Source of the DNA: an uncultured Collinsella sp. | GTDB taxonomy: Bacteria; Actinomycetota; Coriobacteriia; Coriobacteriales; Coriobacteriaceae | NCBI GenBank assembly: GCA_900549355.1 | Contig: UROA01000080.1 | Coordinates: 1 to 8,897 of the forward strand | Direction: 5' to 3' | DNA: 8,897 nucleotides | In this document: positions 1 through 6,181 of the stretch, in pieces | Layout: every line of letters starts with the position of its first letter | Numbering within the stretch: the stretch's first letter is position 1 | Notes under the pieces: generated by a model | The model's input: only the letters and a program-made list of their open reading frames with translations | Databases searched by the model: none | What the model was told of the DNA's origin: nothing | Position numbers and translations under genes: made by a program

Positions 1-271
1 AAGGAACGCTGCGGCCGGGGCGGTCGGCCCCCTCCTGCGGGCCTGCGGTGTAGAACTCCACCAGCGCCTTGAAAGCGTCCACCTCTTCCTCCGGCGGGAC
101 GGCCACGCGGTAAAACCGGCGCATGGTTTCCCGGGCCAGCTCAGGCAGGCCCTTTTCGTCCTCCGGAAGGCGGAGATACTGCCCGTTGAACCAGATCATA
201 GGCCGGAAATCCCAGTCGATGGGCCTGCCTGCCCACGCGCGGGGCAGCCTGTCCAGCAGGATGTCAGCCAT
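1..271 (-). CDS. Phage Gp15-family protein, 3' end outside window
   Basis: The gene reads from ATG at 271 off the left edge, giving about 90 residues with no stop. The protein opens MADILLDRLPRAW, followed by a Trp/Phe-rich stretch (IDWDFRPMIWFNGQYLRL). That N-terminus resembles phage Gp15 proteins, which are encoded between the tail tube and tape-measure genes in many siphophages and are thought to help tail assembly. Its ATG overlaps the stop of the preceding gene by 8 bases in the string ATGGCTGA, which points to translational coupling. No strong Shine-Dalgarno site of its own is visible. It is truncated by the window, so its length cannot be compared with the family. The family call rests on the N-terminal pattern and gene position. 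Confidence 0.65.
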   Translation of the reverse strand, partial: MADILLDRLPRAWAGRPIDWDFRPMIWFNGQYLRLPEDEKGLPELARETMRRFYRVAVPPEEEVDAFKALVEFYTAGPQEGADRPGRSVP

Positions 272-791
272 TTTCCAGAGCAGCCAGCTCGGTCAGAAGC
301 TGCTTGCGGCGTGCGGCCTTGTCCACCCGCTCCACCATCTGGGCGGCGGGGACAGCCTGCGGGTAGAAGCCCTCGCTCCGGGACACCGGCTGGCCCGGAT
401 AGCTCATAGGCGGCTTGTGCTTCTTGTCCTTCTGGCGCTTCTCGGCCCGGCGCTGGGCGCGGTTCTGGGGTACTGCTGCCGGGCGGGAGTACCGCGCTTT
501 TTCGGCGGCTGCGGCCCGGTTGAGGTCGTCGAGGATGTCGTAGATCCGGCCAAGGTCGTTTTCGGTCAGACCCAGCCGTGCGGAGGCCCCTGCGCCCAAA
601 ATCTTGTCGAGGCCGCGCATGGAAACGCGGGCCTGTGCACGGAGACGGTCGCCGAGGCGGACATTCTCCCGATCACAGCGGGCCGTCTCGGCCTCGGAGT
701 CCCGGGTCATCTCGTCGATGGCATCCTCCAGACGGTCGAGGTCGTTGGCGTTCAGAAGCGAAAAATCAAATTCCTGACCACAAATGTTCAT
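264..791 (-). CDS. Phage tail assembly chaperone-like protein (DUF6673-like)
   Basis: This encodes 175 residues. The start at 791 is supported by AGGAGG five bases upstream of ATG. The N-terminus (MNICGQEFDFSLLNANDLDR) and the acidic helical stretch at residues 15-50 resemble small phage proteins encoded just after the tail tube gene. Those proteins are thought to chaperone the tape-measure protein during tail assembly. A long charged, probably helical middle leads to a very basic segment at residues 109-127 (NRAQRRAEKRQKDKKHKPP). The C-terminus is again charged and helical. No signal peptide or membrane segment is seen. It lies 12 bases after the tail tube gene and overlaps the Gp15-like start by 8 bases, so the three are probably one operon. 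The phage assignment is firm from context; the chaperone role is inferred from position. Confidence 0.65.
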   Translation of the reverse strand: MNICGQEFDFSLLNANDLDRLEDAIDEMTRDSEAETARCDRENVRLGDRLRAQARVSMRGLDKILGAGASARLGLTENDLGRIYDILDDLNRAAAAEKARYSRPAAVPQNRAQRRAEKRQKDKKHKPPMSYPGQPVSRSEGFYPQAVPAAQMVERVDKAARRKQLLTELAALENG

Positions 792-803
792 GTTGTCCTC
801 CTG

Positions 804-1361
804 TTACACGCCTACGGTGGCATAGCCTGCGACGGCGTCGCCGACCCGGGAGGTCGCGTTCTCTTCGGTAAGGTAGTTGAATGCCTCCGGGATGCCGATG
901 CCCTTGAAGTCGGCGGCAAAGGTCGCATTTGCGCCTGCACTGCCGCCCACATCGCTGGTCAGGATGAGCGCGCCCTCGCCCTTTTCGCCCTTGCCGGTGC
1001 GAAGGGAGAAGTAGAGGTAGGGCACCACGACGCTCTGGCCGGAGCCGAACGCGATCCTGTGGGAGAGCAGAAAGTCCTGAAAGGCGTCGCCCACGTAGCG
1101 GTCGCCCTGAATGGAGAGGGTGCGCTGAACACTGCCTTTGGTGGTGACAGGGCCGGTGCGGATGTAGGTGTTGTCCGTGGTGGTGGCGTTCAGTGCGCCG
1201 CTGTGCTCCCGCACATGGTCGGCACAGACCACCCAGTTTTTCACGTCGGTCTGGCTGGCCTCGGTCTGGACAGCCAGCAGGAAGTCGTCGGTGGTCTCGA
1301 CGCCGGTATAGTCGGCGCTGGGAGTGAGGCCCGACAGCTTGACGGCTTCGATAACAGTCAT
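804..1361 (-). CDS. Phage major tail (tail tube) protein
   Basis: This encodes 185 residues starting MTVIEAVKLSGLTPSADYTG. The start is set by AAAGGAG at 1369-1375, seven bases before ATG. It would form the inner tube of a flexible phage tail. The pattern fits tail tube proteins: no signal peptide, a Gly/Thr/Ser-rich beta-type composition, and a central RTGPVTTKGSVQRTLSIQGDRYVGDAFQDFL segment (residues about 69-99) followed by YLYFSLRTGKGEKGEGALILTSDVGG. The last type of segment is common in TP901-1-like tail proteins that carry non-standard residues or tags. The length suits the family. The order tube, chaperone-like, Gp15-like supports the call. The gene immediately upstream is only a C-terminal stub fused to nfnB. 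The family call is from pattern and position, not from alignment. Confidence 0.65.
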   Translation of the reverse strand: MTVIEAVKLSGLTPSADYTGVETTDDFLLAVQTEASQTDVKNWVVCADHVREHSGALNATTTDNTYIRTGPVTTKGSVQRTLSIQGDRYVGDAFQDFLLSHRIAFGSGQSVVVPYLYFSLRTGKGEKGEGALILTSDVGGSAGANATFAADFKGIGIPEAFNYLTEENATSRVGDAVAGYATVGV

Positions 1362-1379
1362 AAGAAAACTCCTTTCGAT

Positions 1380-1436
1380 TCAGCCTTTGGGCTGGTAATA
1401 CTCCAGCCGGAGCTGGAGCTGCATCCGGCAACTGCC
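1380..1436 (-). pseudogene. C-terminal stub of an unidentified phage gene fused to nfnB
   Basis: The last codons of the chimeric reading frame encode SCRMQLQLRLEYYQPKG, which has no counterpart in NfnB-type proteins. The stub ends 18 bases before the tail tube start. In phages with this layout, that slot usually holds a small minor capsid or head-tail connector protein, and a beta-rich ending such as LQLRLEYY would suit one. Only about 15-18 residues survive, so the product cannot be identified. The inner boundary is an estimate. Confidence 0.5.
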
Positions 1437-2714
1437 CGACTCGGCGGCGACGATGTAGCCCCACTTGTTGAGCTCCATCTTGCCGCCGATCTTCTTTGCG
1501 AAGGGGTTGGCGTTGGTGCCGATAGCCGAAATAGCGACGTCGCAGGGAATCTCCTCGATGGCGCCCTCGATGGGCACCGGGCGACGACGGCCGGACTCGT
1601 CGGGCTCGCCGAGCTCCATCTTCTGGACCTTGACGGCGCACACGGAGCCGTCCTCGCCAGCGACAAACTCGAGCGGGGAGACGAGCGGCAGAACCTCGAC
1701 GCCCTCGGCCTTAGCATGGTGCAGCTCGGCGCGACGGCAGGGCATCTCGTCCTCGGTACGACGGTAGGCGATGATGGCGTGCTCGGCGCCCAGACGCTTG
1801 GCGGTACGGACGGCGTCCATAGCCACGTTGCCGCCACCAAAGACGACGACGTTCTTGCCGTGCTTGGTGGGGGTGTCGTACTCGGGGAACTTGTTGGCCT
1901 TCATCAGGTTCACGCGGGTGAGGTACTCGTTGGCGAAGAAGACGTTGGGCAGGTTCTCGCCGGGGACGTTGAGGAACTTGGGCAGGCCGGCGCCGGTCGC
2001 CACGTAGATGGCGTCGAAGCCCTGCTCGAACAGCTCCTCGGCCGTGGCCATGTTGCCCACGACGGAGTTGTACTCAAACTTGACGCCCATGTCCTCCAGG
2101 CCGTCGATCTCGCGCTTGACGACTGCCTTGGGCAGACGGAACTCGGGGATGCCGTAGACCAGCACGCCGCCGCCGGTGAAGAAGGCCTCAAAGACGGTAA
2201 CGTCAAAGCCGTTACGGGCGAGCTCGCCAGCGCAGGTGATGCCGGACGGGCCAGAGCCGACGACGGCGACCTTCTTGCCGTTCTTGGGGGCCATCTTGGG
2301 CGTGGAAGCGAGCTCGGGGCGGTCACCCAAGAAGCGCTCGAGCTGGCCGATGGCCACGGGCTCGGACTTCTTACCACGGATGCACTTGCCCTCGCACTGG
2401 TTCTCCTGCGGGCAGACGCGGCCGCAGATGGCGGGAAGCATGGAGTCCTCGCGGATGGTATCGAGGGCGCCGCCAAAGTCCTTCTCGCGGATCTGCTCGA
2501 TAAAGCGGGGGATGTTGATGTTGACAGGGCAGCCCTCAACACAGAACGGCTTCTTGCAGTTGAGGCAGCGCTCGGCCTCGGCCAGCGCCATCTCCTCGGT
2601 GAAGCCCTTGTCGACGGGGCGGAAGTCGCAGGCGCGCTCGGCAGCCGGCTCCTCGTTATCGGGGGTACGGGGCGACTTCATATCGGCAACGAAACGACCG
2701 TTAACTAGTGGCAT
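1380..2714 (-). CDS. nfnB: NADH-dependent reduced ferredoxin:NADP+ oxidoreductase, large subunit; C-terminus replaced
   Basis: The large subunit of the cytoplasmic NfnAB flavoprotein couples NADH and reduced ferredoxin to NADP+ reduction by electron bifurcation or its reverse. Such genes are often annotated as NADPH-dependent glutamate synthase small subunit (gltA/gltD). Residues 50-62 (CLNCKKPFCVEGC) and 97-111 (CGRVCPQENQCEGKC) hold eight cysteines for two [4Fe-4S] clusters. GSGPSG at 153-158 is the FAD Rossmann motif and GGGNVAMDA at 293-301 the pyridine-nucleotide motif. ATG at 2714 overlaps the end of nfnA by 10 bases, so the two are translationally coupled. Family resemblance stops at about residue 427 (NKWGYIVAAESG). 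The expected C-terminal segment with the GVFAGGD-type FAD motif, about 35-40 residues, is missing and replaced by a phage-derived tail. If the junction is real, the product should be impaired. The NfnB identity of residues 1-427 is secure. Confidence 0.88.
   Translation of the reverse strand: MPLVNGRFVADMKSPRTPDNEEPAAERACDFRPVDKGFTEEMALAEAERCLNCKKPFCVEGCPVNINIPRFIEQIREKDFGGALDTIREDSMLPAICGRVCPQENQCEGKCIRGKKSEPVAIGQLERFLGDRPELASTPKMAPKNGKKVAVVGSGPSGITCAGELARNGFDVTVFEAFFTGGGVLVYGIPEFRLPKAVVKREIDGLEDMGVKFEYNSVVGNMATAEELFEQGFDAIYVATGAGLPKFLNVPGENLPNVFFANEYLTRVNLMKANKFPEYDTPTKHGKNVVVFGGGNVAMDAVRTAKRLGAEHAIIAYRRTEDEMPCRRAELHHAKAEGVEVLPLVSPLEFVAGEDGSVCAVKVQKMELGEPDESGRRRPVPIEGAIEEIPCDVAISAIGTNANPFAKKIGGKMELNKWGYIVAAESGSCRMQLQLRLEYYQPKG
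1431..1445. other. Junction between nfnB and phage DNA
   Basis: To the right, codons match the conserved NfnB path (ELNKWGYIVAAESG). To the left, the same frame runs into a phage-like ending and a tail operon. The joint lies near the codons for E-S-G-S. The breakpoint could slide a few bases if both parents share short identity there. No direct repeat or att-like core can be recognised from one side alone. Confidence 0.75.
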
Positions 2715-3544
2715 GCGCAGCTCTTTTCCTCATAGGCCTTGAGGGACTCGCCCTCTTCGGAACGGTAAGCGGCCTGGCGGGCACGAAGGTCATCCCAGTC
2801 GACCAGGGTGGCATCGAAGTCGGGGCCGTCGACGCAAGCGAACTTGGTCACGCCGCCCACCTCGACGCGGCAGCAGCCGCACATGCCGGTGCCGTCAACC
2901 ATGATGGGGTTGAGGGACGCGGTGATGGGGGTGTCGTACTTCTGGGCGGTGAGGGTCGAGAACTTCATCATCGGAACGGGGCCGACGCAGAAGACCTGGC
3001 TCACGGCCTTGTCCTGCAGCAAGCGCTCCAGCGGAGCGGTAACAACGCCCTGCTCGCCGTAGGAACCGTCGTCAGTGGTGATGTGGATGTGGTCCTCGTC
3101 GAGGAGCTCGCGGAACTGGTCCTCCATGAGCAGGAGGTCCTTGGTGCGGGCGCCCATGATGGCGTGCACCTCGTGGCCGGTCTCGACCAGGTGCTTGGCG
3201 ACCGGGAAGGCAATTGCCAGGCCGACGCCGCCGCCAATGACGGCGCAGGGGCCCTCGGCCATCTCGGTGGGAACGCCCAGCGGGCCCACGACGTCGCGCA
3301 GCGACTCGCCGGCCTCGTAGGTGGAAAGCATCTCGGTGGTCTTGCCGATCACCATGAAGATGAACTCGACCCAGCCCTCGTCACCGTTCCAACCGGCCAG
3401 GGTAAACGGGACGCGCTCGCCCGTCTCGTTGGCGCGAACCATGAGGAACTGTCCAGCGTGCGCATGTTTGGCGATTGCAGGCGCCTCGATGCGGAACTTG
3501 AACACCTTCTCCGAGAACTGCGTCTTCTCCAGGATCTTATACAT
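2705..3544 (-). CDS. nfnA: NADH-dependent reduced ferredoxin:NADP+ oxidoreductase, small subunit
   Basis: This is the NfnA subunit, a ferredoxin-NADP reductase-type flavoprotein that takes electrons from NAD(H) and passes them to NfnB. Related proteins are often annotated as sulfide or dihydroorotate dehydrogenase electron-transfer subunit. Its 279 residues fit the family. RVPFTLAGW at 44-52 is the FAD-binding motif of the N-terminal barrel. GGGVGLA at 104-110 and CVGPVPMMK at 186-194 belong to the nucleotide-binding domain. The C-terminal [2Fe-2S] region is VDGTGMCGCCRV (216-227) plus FACVDGPDF (236-244), offering D217, C222, C224, C225 and C237. Family members are reported to use one Asp and three Cys. 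The protein ends in an unusual SCACH. ATG at 3544 follows an AGGGG site four bases away. A leader of about 100 bases carries a TATAAT box and a compound hairpin. The stop overlaps nfnB. Confidence 0.9.
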   Translation of the reverse strand: MYKILEKTQFSEKVFKFRIEAPAIAKHAHAGQFLMVRANETGERVPFTLAGWNGDEGWVEFIFMVIGKTTEMLSTYEAGESLRDVVGPLGVPTEMAEGPCAVIGGGVGLAIAFPVAKHLVETGHEVHAIMGARTKDLLLMEDQFRELLDEDHIHITTDDGSYGEQGVVTAPLERLLQDKAVSQVFCVGPVPMMKFSTLTAQKYDTPITASLNPIMVDGTGMCGCCRVEVGGVTKFACVDGPDFDATLVDWDDLRARQAAYRSEEGESLKAYEEKSCACH

Positions 3545-3562
3545 AGAACCCCTCTCTTGTTA

Positions 3563-3603
3563 GGGCTGCCGAACCGTGCCTCCACGGAAATGGACGGTAG
3601 CCC
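3563..3603 (-). promoter_or_regulatory. Compound stem-loop in the nfnAB leader
   Basis: An outer stem pairs 3563-3571 with 3595-3603 (GGGCTGCCG against CGGTAGCCC, eight of nine positions). Inside it a perfect five-base stem pairs 3574-3578 with 3583-3587 (CCGTG, loop CCTC, CACGG). On the minus strand it lies between the predicted promoter and the nfnA ribosome binding site, 19 bases before the start codon. No T-run follows, so it is not an obvious terminator. It could modulate translation or mRNA stability. I recognise no known riboswitch class. Confidence 0.45.
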
Positions 3604-3649
3604 GAATAAAACCGTACGCGCACAGGCGTTGTGCAGACATACGGTGCAA

Positions 3650-3655
3650 ATTATA
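3650..3655 (-). promoter_or_regulatory. Predicted -10 box of the nfnAB promoter
   Basis: The minus strand reads TATAAT exactly, about 105 bases upstream of nfnA, in the gap after pth. There is no convincing -35 hexamer at 16-18 bases; GCGACA lies only 12 bases upstream. Transcription would start near 3643 and give a leader of about 100 bases that contains the compound stem-loop. Confidence 0.45.
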
Positions 3656-3727
3656 CCCTCATGGACATGTCGCTTACGTGTATCTTCGGCGGTTGGGAGC
3701 AGGGTTTATCCACTTTGGCCTACCAAA

Positions 3728-3907
3728 TAGGGGCAGGTTTATTTTGGTCGGTTTTATCAGGCAAAACGGCAAAGGGGGCCGGCCTCGCACATCGGTGAGA
3801 CCGGCCCCCATTGGAGCGCTGCATATGTATGGCGGCACAGGGTTTATTGCGGTGCGGCCGCTGCGGTGTTTCCGCATACAGAACCTGCCAAAATAAACCT
3901 GTCCCTA
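3728..3907. repeat. 180-bp block bounded by a 20-bp inverted repeat
   Basis: The left arm 3728-3747 (TAGGGGCAGGTTTATTTTGG) and right arm 3888-3907 are inverted copies matching at 19 of 20 positions. The right arm begins 11 bases beyond the pth stop. Between them sits a GC-rich hairpin at 3774-3809 and no convincing gene. Weaker look-alikes of the arm (CAGGGTTTAT followed by TTGG- or GCGG-like bases) occur near 3702 and 3838. No target duplication is visible. It may be a small non-autonomous repeat or an intergenic folding unit. Together with the nfnA leader it accounts for the gene-free stretch 3545-3918. Confidence 0.5.
3774..3809 (-). terminator. GC-rich hairpin, probable terminator after pth
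   Basis: A perfect nine-base stem, GGGGGCCGG (3774-3782) and CCGGCCCCC (3801-3809), is extended inward by CTC/GAG after one mismatch. On the minus strand it is followed by TTTGCCGTTTT, an interrupted T-rich tract, so it may end pth transcription about 110 bases past the stop. The poor T-run keeps confidence moderate. Confidence 0.5.
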
Positions 3908-3918
3908 AATGATAGGTT

Positions 3919-4548
3919 TTAGTGCTTGCCGTTGGCGGAAGCGGCGCCGTTTACGTGATCGCGGGCGTAGATTACGCCGTGGACGATGGCCAGACCGGCG
4001 GCATCTGCGGCGCGGGCGCAGGTGTCCTGGAAATCCTCGGCCTCGCGGGCGCGCAGCTGCTTAAGAACGTAGTCGGCGACGGCCATCTTGCCGGGAGGGT
4101 TGCCGATGCCGGTGCGGATGCGGCTGAAGTCGCGGCTGCCCATCTTGTCGATGATGGAGCGCAGGCCGTTGTGACCGGCATGGCCTCCGCCCACCTTGAC
4201 GCGTACGTCACCGGCGGGAATGTCGAGCTCGTCGTGGATGACGAGCAGCTCCTCGGTCTTGATCTTGTACTCGCGGCAGAGCTTGGAGATGGGCCCGCCC
4301 GAGGTGTTCATGTACGACTGCGGCTTGACCAGCACAATCTGGCGCTTGCCACCCTCTTCCTCGGGATCGTTGATGTTGATGAGCGCGACCTCGGCGCCCG
4401 CCTGGTTTTTCCAGTACGTGACACCGGCCTGACGGGCCAGCTCGTCGATCGCCTTAAAGCCGGCGTTGTGGCGGGTCTCGGCATATTCCTCGCCAGGGTT
4501 GCCAAGCCCGGCAACCATGCGAATCTTAAGCGGCTGTGCAGCTGCCAT
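3919..4548 (-). CDS. pth: Peptidyl-tRNA hydrolase
   Basis: This cytoplasmic enzyme frees tRNA from peptidyl-tRNAs that drop off stalled ribosomes. Counting from the earlier in-frame ATG at 4554, the family motifs are all present. GLGNPGEEYAETRHNAGF (16-33) carries N19 and the catalytic H29. YMNTSG (81-86) carries N83. IHDELD (106-111) carries D108. GGGHAGHNGLRS (122-133) carries N129. The length of about 209 residues fits. I prefer the ATG at 4548 because the only purine-rich site, GAAAGG, sits six bases before it and directly abuts the ATG at 4554; the upstream ATG would add Met-Asn. A TTGACA hexamer lies upstream. pth usually follows prs closely in such genomes, but here an accessory insert separates them. 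Confidence 0.95.
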   Translation of the reverse strand: MAAAQPLKIRMVAGLGNPGEEYAETRHNAGFKAIDELARQAGVTYWKNQAGAEVALININDPEEEGGKRQIVLVKPQSYMNTSGGPISKLCREYKIKTEELLVIHDELDIPAGDVRVKVGGGHAGHNGLRSIIDKMGSRDFSRIRTGIGNPPGKMAVADYVLKQLRAREAEDFQDTCARAADAAGLAIVHGVIYARDHVNGAASANGKH

Positions 4549-4576
4549 GTTCATCCTTTCGTTGATTTGTCGCCTG

Positions 4577-4607
4577 CTATGGTGAGCGACCCTGTTGCCG
4601 CTGTCAA
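4577..4607 (-). promoter_or_regulatory. Possible promoter of pth
   Basis: The minus strand has a perfect TTGACA at 4607-4602. The best -10 candidate, CCATAG at 4582-4577, is poor and 19 bases away. The position, 30-60 bases upstream of pth, is right. pth also needs its own promoter, because the upstream gene and a repeat separate it from prs. Confidence 0.35.
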
Positions 4608-4662
4608 ATGGAGGGTAATTGAGGGCGTTTAGGGGCGTTTGGACGGCCGTCGAAATCAGAGG

Positions 4663-4866
4663 TGGACAGTTAGTTCAGATACGTATAAGTTCTGAGGACT
4701 CGAAGTGCTCAATTCAATGCCGATACGTTGTTTCGGAGCTTTAGTTAGTCCATATGGCGCTGTTTTGAAGTCTACCCTGCCTTCAAATAGGGCGAATGGT
4801 ATAGAGATAGCTGCAAAACAGCCTAATTCAATGTGTCCATCTATACGTATCTGAACTAACTGTCCA
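4663..4866. repeat. MITE-like element A, 204 bp with perfect 25-bp TIRs
   Basis: Positions 4663-4687 and 4842-4866 are perfect inverted copies of 25 bases, beginning TGGACA and containing TTCAGATACGTAT. The core ATACGTAT is itself palindromic. The interior is AT-rich (27 G/C in the 60 bases 4681-4740, counted by hand). It contains nested pairs, GCTGTTTTG (4759-4767) with CAAAACAGC (4814-4822) and TTGAAG with CTTCAA (4765-4786), and a direct repeat AATTCAATG at 4711 and 4825. A single-stranded copy could fold into one long branched hairpin. No target duplication and no coding capacity are evident. It lies 33 bases past the stop of the accessory gene and fills most of the gene-free stretch 4555-4899. 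Confidence 0.7.
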
Positions 4867-4899
4867 GTCCTGTTCGGCGGCGCGCGGGTGATTCGCCGT

Positions 4900-6027
4900 T
4901 TAGACCGGCGCAAGGCCGATTCCGGCCCGCAGAGCGTTGAGCCAAGCGGCCTGACGCTTGCGATAGCCCTTGATACGGTATCGGAATCGGACTCCCGCGA
5001 GTCGATGCATCGTTTGGGCGAAGGCTTCGAGTGCAACAAGGTCTTTCATTTGGTCGCGATTGATAACCAGGACGTGGATGCCCATTGCCTTGAGGCCATT
5101 ATTTCGATTGCCATCGTGGATGCGAGCGTTTTGAAGCTCATGTCCAATTCCGTTGTATTCGTTGTCGACTCCGGCTGCCGGGCAATATAGGTCGCAGATG
5201 GCATAGGGGATGCCCGAGGACATGTTGACCGCAAGAGTGTCGAAGTCGATTCGATAGTTGAGTAGCAGGCCTCCCATGGGCAGACTGCAACATCCGAATC
5301 CTCCAAAGCGCATGGGCGCTCCGAGAACGGCAAACATTAGGGATTCGGCTGGGGATGCAGATCCGGGTCGGGCAAGTTTGACTGCCGTGCGAAACGATGT
5401 GTATGAGCTACTTTTGGCGAAGCGTGTAACCGCCTCAAGCTCTTCGATAGTTGTGGCGGGCTCGCATTTGTAGTGTGCCTGTTCATAGCGGGTTTCGTTC
5501 TGTTGCTCGACCACCGACTGGTTGCCCAAGCAATCAAGATCGCCCGTCGCTGCGCAGCCATCGCCCTTGGGCCAGATGTCGTCATGGGCAATGGGGTATG
5601 TTGCCCCGGGAGGAAGGGAGTAGGTTCCGAGCAGTTCCATGAGAAGCATCAAGGTTTTGGCGACTGATTCATTTTTGGAACAAAGCATGGCTGTCACGGC
5701 AGGAGACGTTGCGTAGATGTCGGCCTCGACGTGCATAATTGCACCTTCAGGAAGCGGAGCGGTGAGAATATGCTGAAGAAGCCGCTTGTCGGGGCGTCTG
5801 TTGTCTTCGTCTGAAACGAGAAGATCGAGTAGTTCGGAATCATCTTCATTCCAGGCATCGAGTATCGAAAGTGCGCCAAAGTCTATCGCGTCATTATTGG
5901 GAATGCAGCTAGCCAAGGCCTGTGCTTGCTGTTCACTATCAACGGAGTCCCAGGGTAGGGCAGAGTACGCCCGTCGTGCGCGACGAATTGCGCGGAGGGC
6001 GGAGAAATGTGAAATCACGGTCGTCAT
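4900..6027 (-). CDS. Hypothetical accessory protein with a possible nuclease-like C-terminal domain
   Basis: This gene has 375 codons and no secure name. The opening MTTVISHFSALRAIRRARR and a middle block IYATSPAVTAMLC...LLMELLGTYSLPP (104-140) resemble a hypothetical-protein family I associate with Coriobacteriia. The C-terminal half has a spacing reminiscent of Vsr/DUF559-type PD-(D/E)xK folds. It has SPAES (E228), then YAICDLYCPAAGVDNEYNG (D279, E290), then HDGNRNNGLKAMGIHVLVI (304-322). The usual basic third residue appears to be N292, so catalysis is uncertain. Residues 347-360 are strongly basic. No signal peptide or membrane segment is clear. No good Shine-Dalgarno site precedes ATG at 6027. 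GC is lower than the neighbours by hand count (32/60 at 5401-5460 against 41/60 at 7021-7080 in prs), which suggests later acquisition. Defence or DNA processing is only a guess. Confidence 0.6.
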   Translation of the reverse strand: MTTVISHFSALRAIRRARRAYSALPWDSVDSEQQAQALASCIPNNDAIDFGALSILDAWNEDDSELLDLLVSDEDNRRPDKRLLQHILTAPLPEGAIMHVEADIYATSPAVTAMLCSKNESVAKTLMLLMELLGTYSLPPGATYPIAHDDIWPKGDGCAATGDLDCLGNQSVVEQQNETRYEQAHYKCEPATTIEELEAVTRFAKSSSYTSFRTAVKLARPGSASPAESLMFAVLGAPMRFGGFGCCSLPMGGLLLNYRIDFDTLAVNMSSGIPYAICDLYCPAAGVDNEYNGIGHELQNARIHDGNRNNGLKAMGIHVLVINRDQMKDLVALEAFAQTMHRLAGVRFRYRIKGYRKRQAAWLNALRAGIGLAPV

Positions 6028-6069
6028 AGCTATAACGTACTAAGTTGGCGGCAGAATGCGACCCCCATA

Positions 6070-6110
6070 CCGTTCTTTTCGCTCAGCGGGGCGCTGCGCG
6101 CCATGAACGG
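6070..6110. repeat. Nested hairpin upstream of the accessory gene
   Basis: CCGTTC (6070-6075) pairs with GAACGG (6105-6110). Inside it GGCGC (6090-6094), loop TGC, pairs with GCGCC (6098-6102). It lies 43 bases before the accessory gene start and has no T-run on either side. It could be part of a leader or a remnant. The rest of 6028-6181 shows nothing I can assign, and no clear promoter. Confidence 0.3.
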
Positions 6111-6181
6111 CTGGGTGTTATGAAATCGGTTGAGGGGATTGCAGGAAATTGAGCTCTGCCGCGAAGGTTGACGATAGCTAC

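Larger units (their letters stand above)
1..1436 (-). mobile_element. Fragment of a siphophage tail module (prophage or phage DNA)
   Basis: Three consecutive minus-strand genes follow the order usual in Firmicutes-type siphophages: tail tube protein, tail assembly chaperone-like protein, Gp15-family protein. In such phages the tape-measure gene would come next, which here is beyond the left edge. The genes are tightly packed with strong ribosome binding sites. The right limit is set where similarity to NfnB stops, around 1431-1445, and is an estimate. No integrase, repressor or attachment site is visible in the window. The fragment may be a rearranged prophage or foreign sequence joined during assembly. 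Confidence 0.75.

Noticed and set aside
123..2708. 861-codon open frame on the plus strand
   Set aside because: It is antisense to nfnB and the phage genes, has a low-complexity Ala/Gly/Val/Leu/Asp composition, and crosses the chimeric junction. It is a by-product of GC-rich codon usage on the other strand.
2708..3730. 340-codon plus-strand frame opposite nfnA
   Set aside because: It is an antisense shadow of nfnA, with no family motifs and no ribosome site.
3576..3896. 106-codon plus-strand frame between nfnA and pth
   Set aside because: It runs through the nfnA leader, hairpin and inverted repeats, with no ribosome site or recognisable domain. The minus-strand 67-codon frame at 3674-3877 was rejected for the same reasons.
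3922..4632. 236-codon plus-strand frame opposite pth
   Set aside because: It is antisense to a motif-complete pth and shows the same Ala/Gly/Val-rich shadow composition.
4656..5039. 127-codon minus-strand frame reading through element A
   Set aside because: It overlaps the end of the accessory gene in another frame and translates the inverted repeat itself. It is not a credible protein.
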